64,000 nt of DNA from Gracilimonas sp040882225 (lineage in GTDB: Bacteria > Bacteroidota > Rhodothermia > Balneolales > Balneolaceae), in contig JBBEBR010000007.1 in assembly GCA_040882225.1 (NCBI GenBank), positions 47,509 through 111,508 on the forward strand. The letters run 5' to 3'. The translations under genes and the position numbers were made by a program. Position 1 is the stretch's first letter. Each line of letters opens with the position of its first letter. The notes under the pieces were generated by a model. That model was not told the DNA's origin, did no database searches, and saw only the letters and a program-made list of their open reading frames with translations. Shown piece after piece: positions 52,240 through 60,500 of this stretch.

Positions 52240-53457
52240 TTAATGGACAATGATCGGGTCTGAATTCCCATCTGGATCGCCATTAACTGTTCCATCAGTG
52301 CTGGCAGAACCAAGCAACAAAACTCCAGCGGCATGCGGGGCAGCCATTGAAGTTCCACTAATAGTATTGTATCCGCCATCTTTCCACGTAGAATTTACGC
52401 TAACACCCGGCGCTGAATAATCAACCGGAGGATTCCCATAATTGGAGAAATATGCCCAGTTATCATCACTATCCATTGCGGAAATAGTAACAATATTACT
52501 TCCATTTACTCTTGCAGGAGAGCTGTTGTTGGCATCTTCACTGCTATTTCCTGCGGCAAGTGAAAACTTAATGCCATTGGAAGAAGCAGCTAAAACCGCG
52601 TCGTCCAAAGCTTGGGAAATAGGGCCGCCAAGACTCATATTAGCAACATCTCCATTACTGCCATTAGCACCAACGTGATCCACACCTGCTATAACACCCG
52701 AGTAAGAACCACTACCACGGCTGTCCAGTACTTTTACAGGTATTACAGTAGCACCGGCTGCAACACCAATCACACCTTCATTATTATCAATTGCGGCGAT
52801 AGTTCCAGCAACATGTGTTCCATGGCCATTGCCATCATCAAGGCTTTTACCATCTCTTCCGGTTGTGAAAGCGTTGAAACCATTTGAAGCATCTACATTA
52901 AGATCGGGGTGATCTAAATCGATTCCTGTGTCAATTATCCAAGCTACATTACTACCAGAATAAGTAACTCCACCATTCACACGGTCTATACCATAAGGCG
53001 TAGTCTGTGAGGAATCTCCATCATCACCACCTCCATCACCGGGATCGTCTTCACAAGGGCCACCATTTGGTGTACCGCAAGGTGGGGCAAAAACATGTAT
53101 CCTATCTTCTTCGATATACTTTATGTTTTCATCAGTTTTCAGCCTTTCAAGCTGAGCATCGCTCAACTTAGCTGTAAAACCTGCGATGGTGTGATTATAT
53201 TTATTTTCAATCTGAGCCTTATCCAGATTTGCACGGGCTATGATATTTTCTCGAACAGCTTCTATTTGTGAAATATTTCCAAGTTTATATTTCCCATCAG
53301 GTGCTTGTTTCATCACCACGATATATTGCCCTTCTATTATTTGGTTTTGCACATCAGGATCTGAAACTTCAGAAACATCTGTTACACTTTGACATCCTAC
53401 AACTGCGAACATTATCACAAATGTTACTGTAATGAGCCTTTTTATCTGGTTTTTCAT
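52240..53457 (-). CDS. Subtilisin-like S8 serine protease, lipoprotein
   Basis: A 405-aa secreted protease. The signal IMFAVVGCQS has a lipobox (C22). Residues about 40-125 are an I9-type propeptide (EGQYIVVMKQAPDGKYK, then FTAKLSDAQLERLK). A Gly/Asp-rich spacer with two Cys (C127, C135) links it to the S8 domain. The triad is complete: D176 in AWIIDTGIDLDHPDL, H212 in GNGHGTHVAGTIAA and S370 in ISGTSMAAPHAAG, with oxyanion N304 in AAGNSS. No C-terminal sorting domain, so it is anchored by lipid rather than exported by T9SS. It is divergent from the NUDIX gene. Confidence 0.93.
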   Translation of the reverse strand: MKNQIKRLITVTFVIMFAVVGCQSVTDVSEVSDPDVQNQIIEGQYIVVMKQAPDGKYKLGNISQIEAVRENIIARANLDKAQIENKYNHTIAGFTAKLSDAQLERLKTDENIKYIEEDRIHVFAPPCGTPNGGPCEDDPGDGGGDDGDSSQTTPYGIDRVNGGVTYSGSNVAWIIDTGIDLDHPDLNVDASNGFNAFTTGRDGKSLDDGNGHGTHVAGTIAAIDNNEGVIGVAAGATVIPVKVLDSRGSGSYSGVIAGVDHVGANGSNGDVANMSLGGPISQALDDAVLAASSNGIKFSLAAGNSSEDANNSSPARVNGSNIVTISAMDSDDNWAYFSNYGNPPVDYSAPGVSVNSTWKDGGYNTISGTSMAAPHAAGVLLLGSASTDGTVNGDPDGNSDPIIVH

Positions 53458-53507
53458 ATGATTTGTTATTTAAATTATGATTATTGTTATTAGCAGTATT
53501 GAATAAA

Positions 53508-54212
53508 ATGTTTACAAATATTTGCAAACATTTAATAATAGAGTTCTCAGACTCAATTTTGTTACATAAAAATTTCCAATCATATTTAGCCAATCGATTA
53601 AATTCTTCTCTGCCAGGGGCTAAGGCTCAAAGGATAATGGCTCCCAGTCCAAAAAATAAATTACATACGTCATTAAATTATAACCCTACCCACGAAGATT
53701 TCAGAAACAGCAGTGTGCTCATTCCAATCATAAGCTGGAAAGAAAGACTCGAGGTTTTATTAACATTGCGGACGGCCTCCATCAATCATGGCGGGCAGAT
53801 AAGCTTTCCCGGTGGTGGCCGTGAAGGTCCTGAAACCATTGAAGAAACCGCGCTCAGGGAGTCGCAGGAAGAAATTGGATTGCAGCCTGAAAATGTAGAA
53901 ATAGTGGGCATACTTACTCCATTGTATGTCGGGCATTCTGATAATATGGTAACGCCGGTAGTGGCTTTTCTTCATCAGGAACAAAAATTCACACCGAACC
54001 CTAACGAGGTGGATGAAATTTTTACCGTCCCTTTATCTGATCTTTTGGAAGAAAGTAACCTCATTGATGAGGAATGGGATTTGCGAGGCGCACCCTACAA
54101 AGTGCCTTTCTGGAATATACACCGCGTTCCACTTTGGGGCGCAACCGCCATGCTGATGAGCGAACTTATTGAGCTTTATAAAGAATTTGAAGAACAAGCT
54201 TCAGAATTATAA
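53508..54212 (+). CDS. NUDIX hydrolase, CoA pyrophosphatase-like
   Basis: A NUDIX-domain enzyme. The box is intact: GGGREGPETIEETALRESQE followed by EIGL. The segment FQSYLANRLNSSLPGAKAQR before the domain, and VLIPIISWKERLEVLLTLRT inside it, are typical of the CoA pyrophosphatase (NudL/PCD1) group, which cleaves CoA to phosphopantetheine and 3',5'-ADP. The start is uncertain: ATG 53508 is taken, with TTG 53484 or TTG 53559 as alternatives. The conserved region begins around codon 53565. The 3' end is 2 bp from the convergent purL stop. Confidence 0.85.
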   Translation: MFTNICKHLIIEFSDSILLHKNFQSYLANRLNSSLPGAKAQRIMAPSPKNKLHTSLNYNPTHEDFRNSSVLIPIISWKERLEVLLTLRTASINHGGQISFPGGGREGPETIEETALRESQEEIGLQPENVEIVGILTPLYVGHSDNMVTPVVAFLHQEQKFTPNPNEVDEIFTVPLSDLLEESNLIDEEWDLRGAPYKVPFWNIHRVPLWGATAMLMSELIELYKEFEEQASEL

Positions 54213-54214
54213 AG

Positions 54215-56458
54215 CTATTCTTTCATGCTCATCGCTTTTGGAATCGCTGATTCATGCAGCTCTTTCATTTCTGAAACAGACAACGAAATTGACTCATCGA
54301 TATTCAGTTTATCCCCTTGAACAGCACCAAGATTATGAACCGGAACGCCCGCTTTTTCGAAATGGGATTGAGCTTTTTCCAGATTTTCTAAGGAGACTGT
54401 TACCACCACTCCAGACTGAGCTTCACTGAAAAGAATTTCAAGGGTAGAGCCGTTGAGCTTTTCTGTTGAAATTCGGGCTCCTTTTTTTCCAAAAATTGCC
54501 ATCTCAGCTAAAGTAACAGACAAACCACCATCAGAAATATCATGTGCCGCTGAAATAAACCCGGCTTTGATGGCTTCGAGGAGTGAATCCTGTAATTTCA
54601 TCTCAAATTCTATATCAAGTTCGGGCGCATCGCCTGTTGTTAATCCATGAATGGTTTTTAAATACTCACTTCCACCAAGTCCTTTTCGGTCTCCGCCGAT
54701 ATAAAGCACTGCATCTCCTTCTTTTTTGAAAGCCGGGGTAGTGGTGTGTTTTTCGACATCTTCAATCACCCCAAGCATACCGATGATCGGAGATGGAAAA
54801 ATCGCACCATTGGGATTTTCATTATAGAAACTAACATTGCCACCGGTAACCGGAGTTTTTAAAGCCCGGCAGGCATCACTCATTCCACCCAGAGCTTCTT
54901 TGAAAGTATAATATACTTCCGGCTTATATGGGTTTCCAAAGTTCAAGCAGTTGGTAATAGCCATTGGTTTTCCGCCAGAACAGACCACATTTCTTGCGGA
55001 TTCTACTACCGCAATCTGCCCACCGCGACGTGGATTCAAATATACATACCGGCCGTTGCAATCTGTTTTCGCAACCAAGCCTTTATTCGTTCCTTTGATG
55101 CGAATCACTCCTGCATCGGATGCGCCGGGAGGTGTTACGGTATTCGTTCTCACCGTTGTGTCATACTGCTCATGCACCCATTTTTTAGAGGCAATATTGG
55201 GAGAACTGAGTAATTTTTTAATGGTCTCGGAATGCTCTTTGGGATGATTCAGAGAATCGGTGTCAAAATTCTGAACTTCATCAAGATAAGCCGGTCTTTT
55301 TGTTTCTCTTACATACTGAGGAGCCCCGCCACCTAAAACCAGATGTTCTGCGGGAATTTCCCCTTTTACTTCGCCGTCTTTTAGATAAGTAACGAATTCA
55401 GTATCCACTACCTCACCGATTACAACGCCGTGCAAATCCCATTTTTCGTACACATCAATTACTTCCTGCTCGCGTCCTTTTTCAGCCACAATCAACATTC
55501 GCTCCTGACTTTCAGAAAGCAGCAATTCATAAGCTGTCATTCCATCTTCACGGGCCGGCACTTTATCCAAATCAATACGCATTCCCTGTCCGCCTTTGGC
55601 CGTCATTTCACTGGTTGAGCAGGCGATTCCTGCCGCGCCCATATCCTGCATTCCTACCACCGCGCCGGTTTGCAGCACTTCGAGGCTGGCTTCAAGAAGT
55701 AATTTTTCAGTGAAGGGATCTCCAACTTGTACACTTGGCCGTTTTGCTTCACTCGCTTCACTAATTTCTTCGGATGCAAAAGTGGCACCGTGAATCCCAT
55801 CCCTTCCGGTACTCGCTCCTACAATTATCACCGGATTTCCAATTCCTTTTGAAATCGCTGATACGGTTTCCCCAGCTTTCACCAAGCCGATACTCATTGC
55901 ATTTACCAGCGGATTCCCTTCATAATGTTCATCAAAGTATACTTCGCCACCAATTACCGGTATTCCAAATGAGTTTCCATAATCACCAATTCCACGAACC
56001 ACTCCATCCAGCAAATATCGAACCCTTGGGTTTTTCAAGTTCCCAAATCGCAACGAATTCAAACTCGCCACCGGACGCGCGCCCATCGTAAAAATATCAC
56101 GGTGAATTCCACCAACACCTGTTGCCGCGCCCTGGTAAGGCTCAATTGCGGAAGGATGATTATGGCTTTCAATTTTAAACGCGCAACCTAATCCATCACC
56201 GATATCTACTAAACCGGCGTTTTCTTCTCCGGCAGCTACAAGTAAGTTTTCTCCGGTGTTTGGTAGTTTTTTTAGTTCCAGGATGGAGTTTTTATACGAA
56301 CAGTGCTCACTCCACATCACCGAATACACACCCAGCTCGGTGAAAGAGGGAACTCGTCCTAAACGGGTTTTAATCATTTCATACTCTTCTTCGTTGAGGC
56401 CGTGTTCGATGGCAAGGGTAAGATTTACTTCCGGTTCCTTTACAATTATTTGCGCCAT
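54215..56458 (-). CDS. purL: Phosphoribosylformylglycinamidine synthase, large subunit PurL
   Basis: ATP-dependent synthesis of FGAM in purine biosynthesis. The 747-aa form lacks a fused glutaminase and needs separate PurQ and PurS subunits. Motifs: MWSEHCSYKNS, CAFKIESHNHPSAIEPYQGA, GVGGIHRDIFTMGARPVA, PVIGGEVYFDEHY, GMQDMGAAGIACSTSEM, AAHDISDGGLSVTLAEMA and VNFGNPYKPEVYY-type text (LNFGNPYKPEVYYTFKEA). PurQ/PurS are not adjacent. It is convergent with the NUDIX gene. Confidence 0.97.
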   Translation of the reverse strand: MAQIIVKEPEVNLTLAIEHGLNEEEYEMIKTRLGRVPSFTELGVYSVMWSEHCSYKNSILELKKLPNTGENLLVAAGEENAGLVDIGDGLGCAFKIESHNHPSAIEPYQGAATGVGGIHRDIFTMGARPVASLNSLRFGNLKNPRVRYLLDGVVRGIGDYGNSFGIPVIGGEVYFDEHYEGNPLVNAMSIGLVKAGETVSAISKGIGNPVIIVGASTGRDGIHGATFASEEISEASEAKRPSVQVGDPFTEKLLLEASLEVLQTGAVVGMQDMGAAGIACSTSEMTAKGGQGMRIDLDKVPAREDGMTAYELLLSESQERMLIVAEKGREQEVIDVYEKWDLHGVVIGEVVDTEFVTYLKDGEVKGEIPAEHLVLGGGAPQYVRETKRPAYLDEVQNFDTDSLNHPKEHSETIKKLLSSPNIASKKWVHEQYDTTVRTNTVTPPGASDAGVIRIKGTNKGLVAKTDCNGRYVYLNPRRGGQIAVVESARNVVCSGGKPMAITNCLNFGNPYKPEVYYTFKEALGGMSDACRALKTPVTGGNVSFYNENPNGAIFPSPIIGMLGVIEDVEKHTTTPAFKKEGDAVLYIGGDRKGLGGSEYLKTIHGLTTGDAPELDIEFEMKLQDSLLEAIKAGFISAAHDISDGGLSVTLAEMAIFGKKGARISTEKLNGSTLEILFSEAQSGVVVTVSLENLEKAQSHFEKAGVPVHNLGAVQGDKLNIDESISLSVSEMKELHESAIPKAMSMKE

Positions 56459-56601
56459 TTTTATAAAGTGATTGTGAGATTTGCCAAAGCTGAACTTCGG
56501 AGAATTAGATGGAATAGAAGGTACGAAATTTAAGAAAAGGCTCTAACACCGAAGTTGAAGATTAACGGTAGAAAACGACCTCCTCCCATTAACTCTTATT
56601 C

Positions 56602-56652
56602 CTCGTTCCCAACCTCTGGTTGGCGAATGCCTGGTCGGGACCTCCCGGTTCC
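56602..56652 (-). repeat. Upstream REP of the RAYT (inverted partner of 57257-57307)
   Basis: A 51-nt element matching the reverse complement of 57257-57307 at 46 of 51 positions. Two hairpins: CCAACC/GGTTGG around TCT, and GGGACC/GGTTCC around TCCC. One of the differences from its partner is a paired change (C:G here, G:C there), so base pairing is conserved while sequence drifts. Confidence 0.85.
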
Positions 56653-56706
56653 AAAAATAATTTGTAAGGAACTCTTTTGAAACTGCTCTTCCATAGAAAA
56701 AACATT

Positions 56707-57243
56707 ATGGGAAGAAGCAGATATAAAATACACGAAGAACATTATCCCTATTTCATAACAAGTAGCATAATAGATTATTTGCCTTTATTTACTTTTCCAG
56801 AAGTAGCTGATGTAATTTTAGAAGTACTAACCTTTTTACAGGAAAAAAGAGATGTAAAACTCTATGCCTATGTAATTATGGAAAATCATATTCATTTTAT
56901 TCTTGAAGGAAATAATTTGAAAAAGAAATTGAGACTCTCCAAATCATTTGCAGCAAATAGAATTATTAATGTTCTGAAAAACAGGGGGAAAAGTAAAATT
57001 TTAGACAGATTAAAGTGGAGTAAGCTCAAACATAAGAAACATATCATACATCAAGTATGGGCGGAGGGTTTACATCCCATTCAATTAACTTCTGTTGAAA
57101 TGGTAAATCAGAAGATGGAATACATTCATATGAATCCGGTAAAAAGAGGATATGTGTATCTCCCGGAGCATTGGCGGTATTCTTCTGCCCGGGATTATTT
57201 GGGTGGGGATGGGCTTATTCCTATTACTTTATTTGGTGGTTAA
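56707..57243 (+). CDS. REP-associated tyrosine transposase (RAYT, Y1_Tnp/IS200-like)
   Basis: A single-strand HUH transposase of 178 aa. Start ATG 56707 (MGRSRYKIHEEHYPYFI), preferred over 56677 because conservation begins there. Key residues: HUH pair H61-I-H63 in IMENHIHFILE and catalytic Y139 in KMEYIHMNPVKRGYV; WRYSSARDYLGG follows, as in most RAYTs. The gene sits exactly between two 51-bp inverted REP elements (56602-56652 and 57257-57307), the classic arrangement in which the enzyme recognises and spreads REP sequences. Looks intact. Confidence 0.92.
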   Translation: MGRSRYKIHEEHYPYFITSSIIDYLPLFTFPEVADVILEVLTFLQEKRDVKLYAYVIMENHIHFILEGNNLKKKLRLSKSFAANRIINVLKNRGKSKILDRLKWSKLKHKKHIIHQVWAEGLHPIQLTSVEMVNQKMEYIHMNPVKRGYVYLPEHWRYSSARDYLGGDGLIPITLFGG

Positions 57244-57256
57244 TTTGTTGCGCACT

Positions 57257-57307
57257 GGAACCGGGAGGTTCCGACCAGGCGTTCGCGAACCAGAGGTTCG
57301 TAACGAG
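57257..57307 (+). repeat. Downstream REP of the RAYT
   Basis: Double hairpin GGAACC-GGGA-GGTTCC, a 7-nt linker, then CGAACC-AGA-GGTTCG inside CGTT/AACG, beginning 13 bp after the RAYT stop codon. It is the inverted partner of 56602-56652 and aligns without gaps to the remote element at 18993-19042. Confidence 0.85.
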
Positions 57308-57310
57308 AAA

Positions 57311-57368
57311 AACTTTTCCAAAGTTATTACGAGCTAAAATACTAACTCCCAGCAACTTTGGAAAAGTT
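57311..57368. repeat. Pair of CAACTTTGGAAAAGTTG-type palindromes
   Basis: AACTTTTCCAAAGTT at 57311-57325 and its exact reverse complement AACTTTGGAAAAGTT at 57354-57368. Each is itself a hairpin with a TCC/GGA loop, so the region can fold as two small hairpins or one 15-bp stem. It lies between the RAYT REP and the HAD gene and may terminate the latter (minus strand). Confidence 0.7.
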
Positions 57369-57380
57369 GGGTAACGCTTG

Positions 57381-58082
57381 TTAAATACCCAAATAATCCA
57401 GCAACATTGCGTAATCATCAAAAACCAGATCAGCCATGTTCATTCCTTTATCGGTTGGATTTTTAGTAAACCAAGCAACTTTCCATCCAGCTTTAGAGCT
57501 ACCAATAACATCCGAAGTAAATGAATCGCCAACATATAGAATCTCGTCCCGACTCACCCCTGTCAAATCTGTTGCGTAATCAAAAATTTTAGGATGTGGC
57601 TTCATCACCCCAATATCTTCTGAGATGACAATTTGGCTGGCAGTTAATTCGAATTCGAACTGTGCTATTTTGAGTCGTTGTGTTTCAGCAAATCCGTTCG
57701 TGATAAGCCCCACTTCATATTGACCAGCAATTGCATGATAAGCTTCCTTTGCACCGGAAATCCATTCCCAGTGATTCCTATAATAATCCATGTATACTTT
57801 TCCAGCCTCTTCATGGATCTTTCCGTTAATCCCGATATCCCTAAATGTTTCTTCAAAACGTCGCCGGTGCAAAATATGGCGGTCAATTTCACCCCTTCCG
57901 TACTCTTCCCACAACCCTTTATTTATGTGGTGATAAGTGGTTAGGAGGTTTTCTTCTGTCACATTACTAAATTCCTCAAAGTGCTGATGGATATCACGCA
58001 ATCCGGCATGTTCTGCCTTTTTGTGATTAAGAAGAGTGTCATCTAAGTCAAAATAAATGAACTTGGGCTTTATCTGCGGCAA
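57381..58082 (-). CDS. HAD family hydrolase, YjjG-like nucleotidase group
   Basis: A 233-aa haloacid-dehalogenase phosphatase. Motif I: YFDLDDTLLNHKKA (nucleophile Asp and general-acid Asp). Motif II: VGLITNGFAETQ (Thr). Motif III: VMKPHPKIFDYA (Lys). Motif IV: ILYVGDSFTSDVIGSSKAG (paired Asp). The cap is helical, and the layout and the TNG-F motif resemble YjjG-type 5'-nucleotidases. Substrate unproven. Its end borders the palindrome pair at 57311-57368. Confidence 0.9.
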   Translation of the reverse strand: MPQIKPKFIYFDLDDTLLNHKKAEHAGLRDIHQHFEEFSNVTEENLLTTYHHINKGLWEEYGRGEIDRHILHRRRFEETFRDIGINGKIHEEAGKVYMDYYRNHWEWISGAKEAYHAIAGQYEVGLITNGFAETQRLKIAQFEFELTASQIVISEDIGVMKPHPKIFDYATDLTGVSRDEILYVGDSFTSDVIGSSKAGWKVAWFTKNPTDKGMNMADLVFDDYAMLLDYLGI

Positions 58083-58230
58083 TGGAATAGTTTTTGATTA
58101 TGATTGAAACATGCGGATAGATAGAAACGTTAATTTCCGCAATGTATAATTGTTCTATATGATTGGTACTTTGAACCAAACGAAAATTCAGTCCGTACAA
58201 CGGGCACAAATAAACAAAAATAAATAAATC

Positions 58231-58821
58231 ATGAAAGCGAAATATCTTATTGTTCTGGGAATTGTAGCACTTTTCTTTTTTTATGGGGTAAGCGTAAATA
58301 ATACTTTAGTAGATAAGCAGGAAAACGTTAACAGTTCATGGGCTCAGGTTGAAAATCAGTATCAGCGCCGCGCCGATCTTGTTCCGAATCTTGTAAATAC
58401 GGTACGCGGTGCCGCCGATTTTGAGCAGGAAACTTTAACTCAGGTTATTGAAGCCCGAAGCCGTGCAACTTCTGTAAGTATGAATACTGGAGATCTTGAT
58501 GACCCACAAAAATTCCAGCAGTTTCAGGAAGCACAAAGTCAGTTAAGTGGAGCTTTATCTCGTTTACTTGTTACAGTTGAACGATATCCAGAATTGAAAG
58601 CCAATGCTAATTTTAGGGATTTACAGGCTCAACTGGAAGGAACTGAAAACCGCATTTCTACCGAAAGGATGCGTTTTAACGAAGCGGCTCAGGATTATAA
58701 TTCCACCGTTCGCAGGTTTCCCGCAAGCTTAATTGCCTCTGTTACTGGCTTTGACCAAAAAGCTTATTTCCAGGCAGATCAAGGAGCCGAACAAGCACCG
58801 GAAGTAGATTTCAATAATTAA
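58231..58821 (+). CDS. LemA family protein
   Basis: A 196-aa protein with one N-terminal membrane helix (about residues 4-22, YLIVLGIVALFFFYGVSVN) followed by long helices typical of LemA: WAQVENQYQRRADLVPNLVN, then YPELKANANFRDLQAQLEGT and ENRISTERMRFNEAAQDYNS. Function in the family is unclear; LemA genes commonly accompany TPM-domain genes, as here. A terminator follows, so it may be partly uncoupled from them. Confidence 0.95.
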   Translation: MKAKYLIVLGIVALFFFYGVSVNNTLVDKQENVNSSWAQVENQYQRRADLVPNLVNTVRGAADFEQETLTQVIEARSRATSVSMNTGDLDDPQKFQQFQEAQSQLSGALSRLLVTVERYPELKANANFRDLQAQLEGTENRISTERMRFNEAAQDYNSTVRRFPASLIASVTGFDQKAYFQADQGAEQAPEVDFNN

Positions 58822-58830
58822 TTTCGCAGA

Positions 58831-58865
58831 AAAAGCCGGATTGAATTCCTTCCGGCTTTTTTAAT
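58831..58865 (+). terminator. Rho-independent terminator after lemA
   Basis: AAAGCCGGA pairs with TCCGGCTTT around a 10-nt loop, followed by six T in total. It starts 10 bp after the lemA stop codon and lies before the first TPM gene, so read-through must be partial if the genes are co-expressed. Confidence 0.9.
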
Positions 58866-58890
58866 TCCTGTAACTCATCAATTCTTTAAG

Positions 58891-59340
58891 ATGAAAAACT
58901 TTCTAAGTACCGAACAAGAGCAACATATTGTTGACGCAATCAAACAAGCCGAGAAAGAAACTTCCGGAGAAATCCGTGTTCATATCGAAAAAAAATGCAA
59001 GGCTGAATCTGCTATAGATCGGGCAAAGGAAGTGTTTGCCGAACTTGAAATGCACGAGACAGAACAAAGAAATGGCGTAATCGTTTATGTGGCCACCAAG
59101 GATCATAAAGTAGCTGTTTGGGGTGATGAAGGCATTCACGAAAAGGTTGGGCAGGAATTTTGGGATGAAGAGCTTGAATTGATACTAAAATATTTCCGCG
59201 AGGGAGATTATGAAACTGGCTTAATGGAAGGCGTGCTTCAAATAGGACAAAAGTTAAAAGAGAACTTCCCTTACGAGCAAAAAGGTGAAGTAAATGAATT
59301 ACCAAATGAAATCAGTTATAATAATGGTGATGATGCGTAG
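58891..59340 (+). CDS. TPM domain-containing protein, cytosolic
   Basis: A 149-aa TPM_phosphatase-like domain without a signal peptide or membrane segment: IVDAIKQAEKETSGEIRVHI opens the domain, then VFAELEMHETEQRNGVIVYV, KVAVWGDEGIHEKVG and DYETGLMEGVLQIGQKLKEN. It overlaps the next TPM gene by up to 47 bp. Likely acts with LemA and that protein, role unknown. Confidence 0.9.
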   Translation: MKNFLSTEQEQHIVDAIKQAEKETSGEIRVHIEKKCKAESAIDRAKEVFAELEMHETEQRNGVIVYVATKDHKVAVWGDEGIHEKVGQEFWDEELELILKYFREGDYETGLMEGVLQIGQKLKENFPYEQKGEVNELPNEISYNNGDDA

Positions 59341-60214
59341 ATCCCTACATAAAAAATTGGCAGAGAATAAATCTCGTGGCAATCTTCCTGCTAAAACTTC
59401 AATGTACGATCAGGGAGATTACTTCGTCGAAAAACATCACAGATATTATTGGAAGCCCGTGCTCCTCGTAATGACCTTGGTTATTTTATTGTTTTCCAAT
59501 CAAACAACTTTTGGACAGGATTTTTTACCGGAACGCCCCACAGGAATGGTTAATGATTTTGCCGATATGCTTTCTCCTTCTGAGGAGCGCCAGCTCGAAA
59601 ATAAACTAAGTAGCTATCGCGATACCACCACCAATGTAATTGCCATTGCTACTATCGAAAGCTTGCAGAATTATCCTATTGAGGAAATTGCATCTACTCT
59701 TTTTAACAACTGGCGCATGTGGGAAGGTGATCGCTATAATGGTGTCTTGATTCTTATCTCAGAACAAGACCGAGGGATTAAAATTGAAGTGGGTTACGGC
59801 CTTGAAGGTGCTGTTCCTGATATTATGGCCAATCGAATCATCAACGATATTCTAACTCCGAGTTTCCGTGAGAATAATTTTTATGGCGGATTGGATCGAG
59901 CTACTGACATCCTTATTGATCTCGCCGCCGGTGAGTTTGAAGGGTTCCCGGAACGTCAGGCATCTGATGTAGATATCCCTATCGACCTTATCATCTTTTT
60001 TGCCATTCTGATATTCTTTCTCGTTTCCCGCAAAGGCGGTGGTAAAGGTGGAAGAAGACACTCCCTCGGTTCCAGCGGAATCATCTTTTACGGTGGCGGT
60101 TTTGGTGGACGTAGCGGTGGTGGAAGCGGTTTTGGCGGAGGTGGAGGCTTCGGCGGTTTTTCCGGTGGCGGTGGATTTGGCTCAGGTGGCGGTGGCGCGA
60201 GCGGTGGCTGGTAA
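59294..60214 (+). CDS. TPM domain-containing membrane protein with Gly-rich C-terminus (YgcG-like)
   Basis: A 306-aa protein. Membrane segment or signal at about residues 55-73 (VLLVMTLVILLFSNQTTFGQ). Extracytoplasmic TPM domain at about 83-210: GMVNDFADMLSPSEERQLEN, AIATIESLQNYPIEEIA, ISEQDRGIKIEVGYGLEGAV. A second membrane helix at about 222-237 (IDLIIFFAILIFFLVS) and a very Gly/Ser/Phe-rich tail. The start is uncertain: ATG 59294 has AAGGTG about 9 bp upstream, while ATG 59333 would shrink the overlap with the previous gene to 8 bp. This is the usual partner in LemA-TPM clusters. Confidence 0.88.
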   Translation: MNYQMKSVIIMVMMRRSLHKKLAENKSRGNLPAKTSMYDQGDYFVEKHHRYYWKPVLLVMTLVILLFSNQTTFGQDFLPERPTGMVNDFADMLSPSEERQLENKLSSYRDTTTNVIAIATIESLQNYPIEEIASTLFNNWRMWEGDRYNGVLILISEQDRGIKIEVGYGLEGAVPDIMANRIINDILTPSFRENNFYGGLDRATDILIDLAAGEFEGFPERQASDVDIPIDLIIFFAILIFFLVSRKGGGKGGRRHSLGSSGIIFYGGGFGGRSGGGSGFGGGGGFGGFSGGGGFGSGGGGASGGW

Positions 60215-60226
60215 TCCCTTCGGGGA

Positions 60227-60302
60227 TTAAAAATTTAAGATTCAAAATTGGAAATTAACGAACAAAGATCCCTCTAATTTTTAATCTTTAATTTTGAACC
60301 TT
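60227..60302. repeat. AT-rich imperfect inverted repeat
   Basis: AAGATTCAAAATT near 60237 is mirrored by AATTTTGAACCTT near 60290 with one mismatch. Its left arm resembles the reverse complement of the right arm of 26896-26992. It probably serves as a transcription end for the TPM gene. Confidence 0.5.
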
Positions 60303-60439
60303 GAATCTGCATACCATCTCTTTAATTCCTGCCTGTTTTTGATCTGTTCATCTACCCAAATTACTTTCAAGAGAAACAACAGATACGCACAGCGTATCAA
60401 GTATGCTGTGAAATTCCTTAATCCCAATAATCTGCGATC

Positions 60440-60476
60440 AAAAAAAAGCCCCGCAAGGTTCAACCCACGAGGCTCT
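60440..60476 (-). terminator. Rho-independent terminator of fadE
   Basis: On the minus strand AGCCTCG...CGGGGCT pairs (with G:T pairs) and is followed by eight T. It begins 26 bp after the fadE stop codon. Confidence 0.8.
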
Positions 60477-60500
60477 GACTTACACTGATAAATTATAATG

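Noticed and set aside
60281..60488. Short frames on both strands between the TPM gene and fadE
   Set aside because: They overlap the AT-rich inverted repeat and the fadE terminator and show no domain features.
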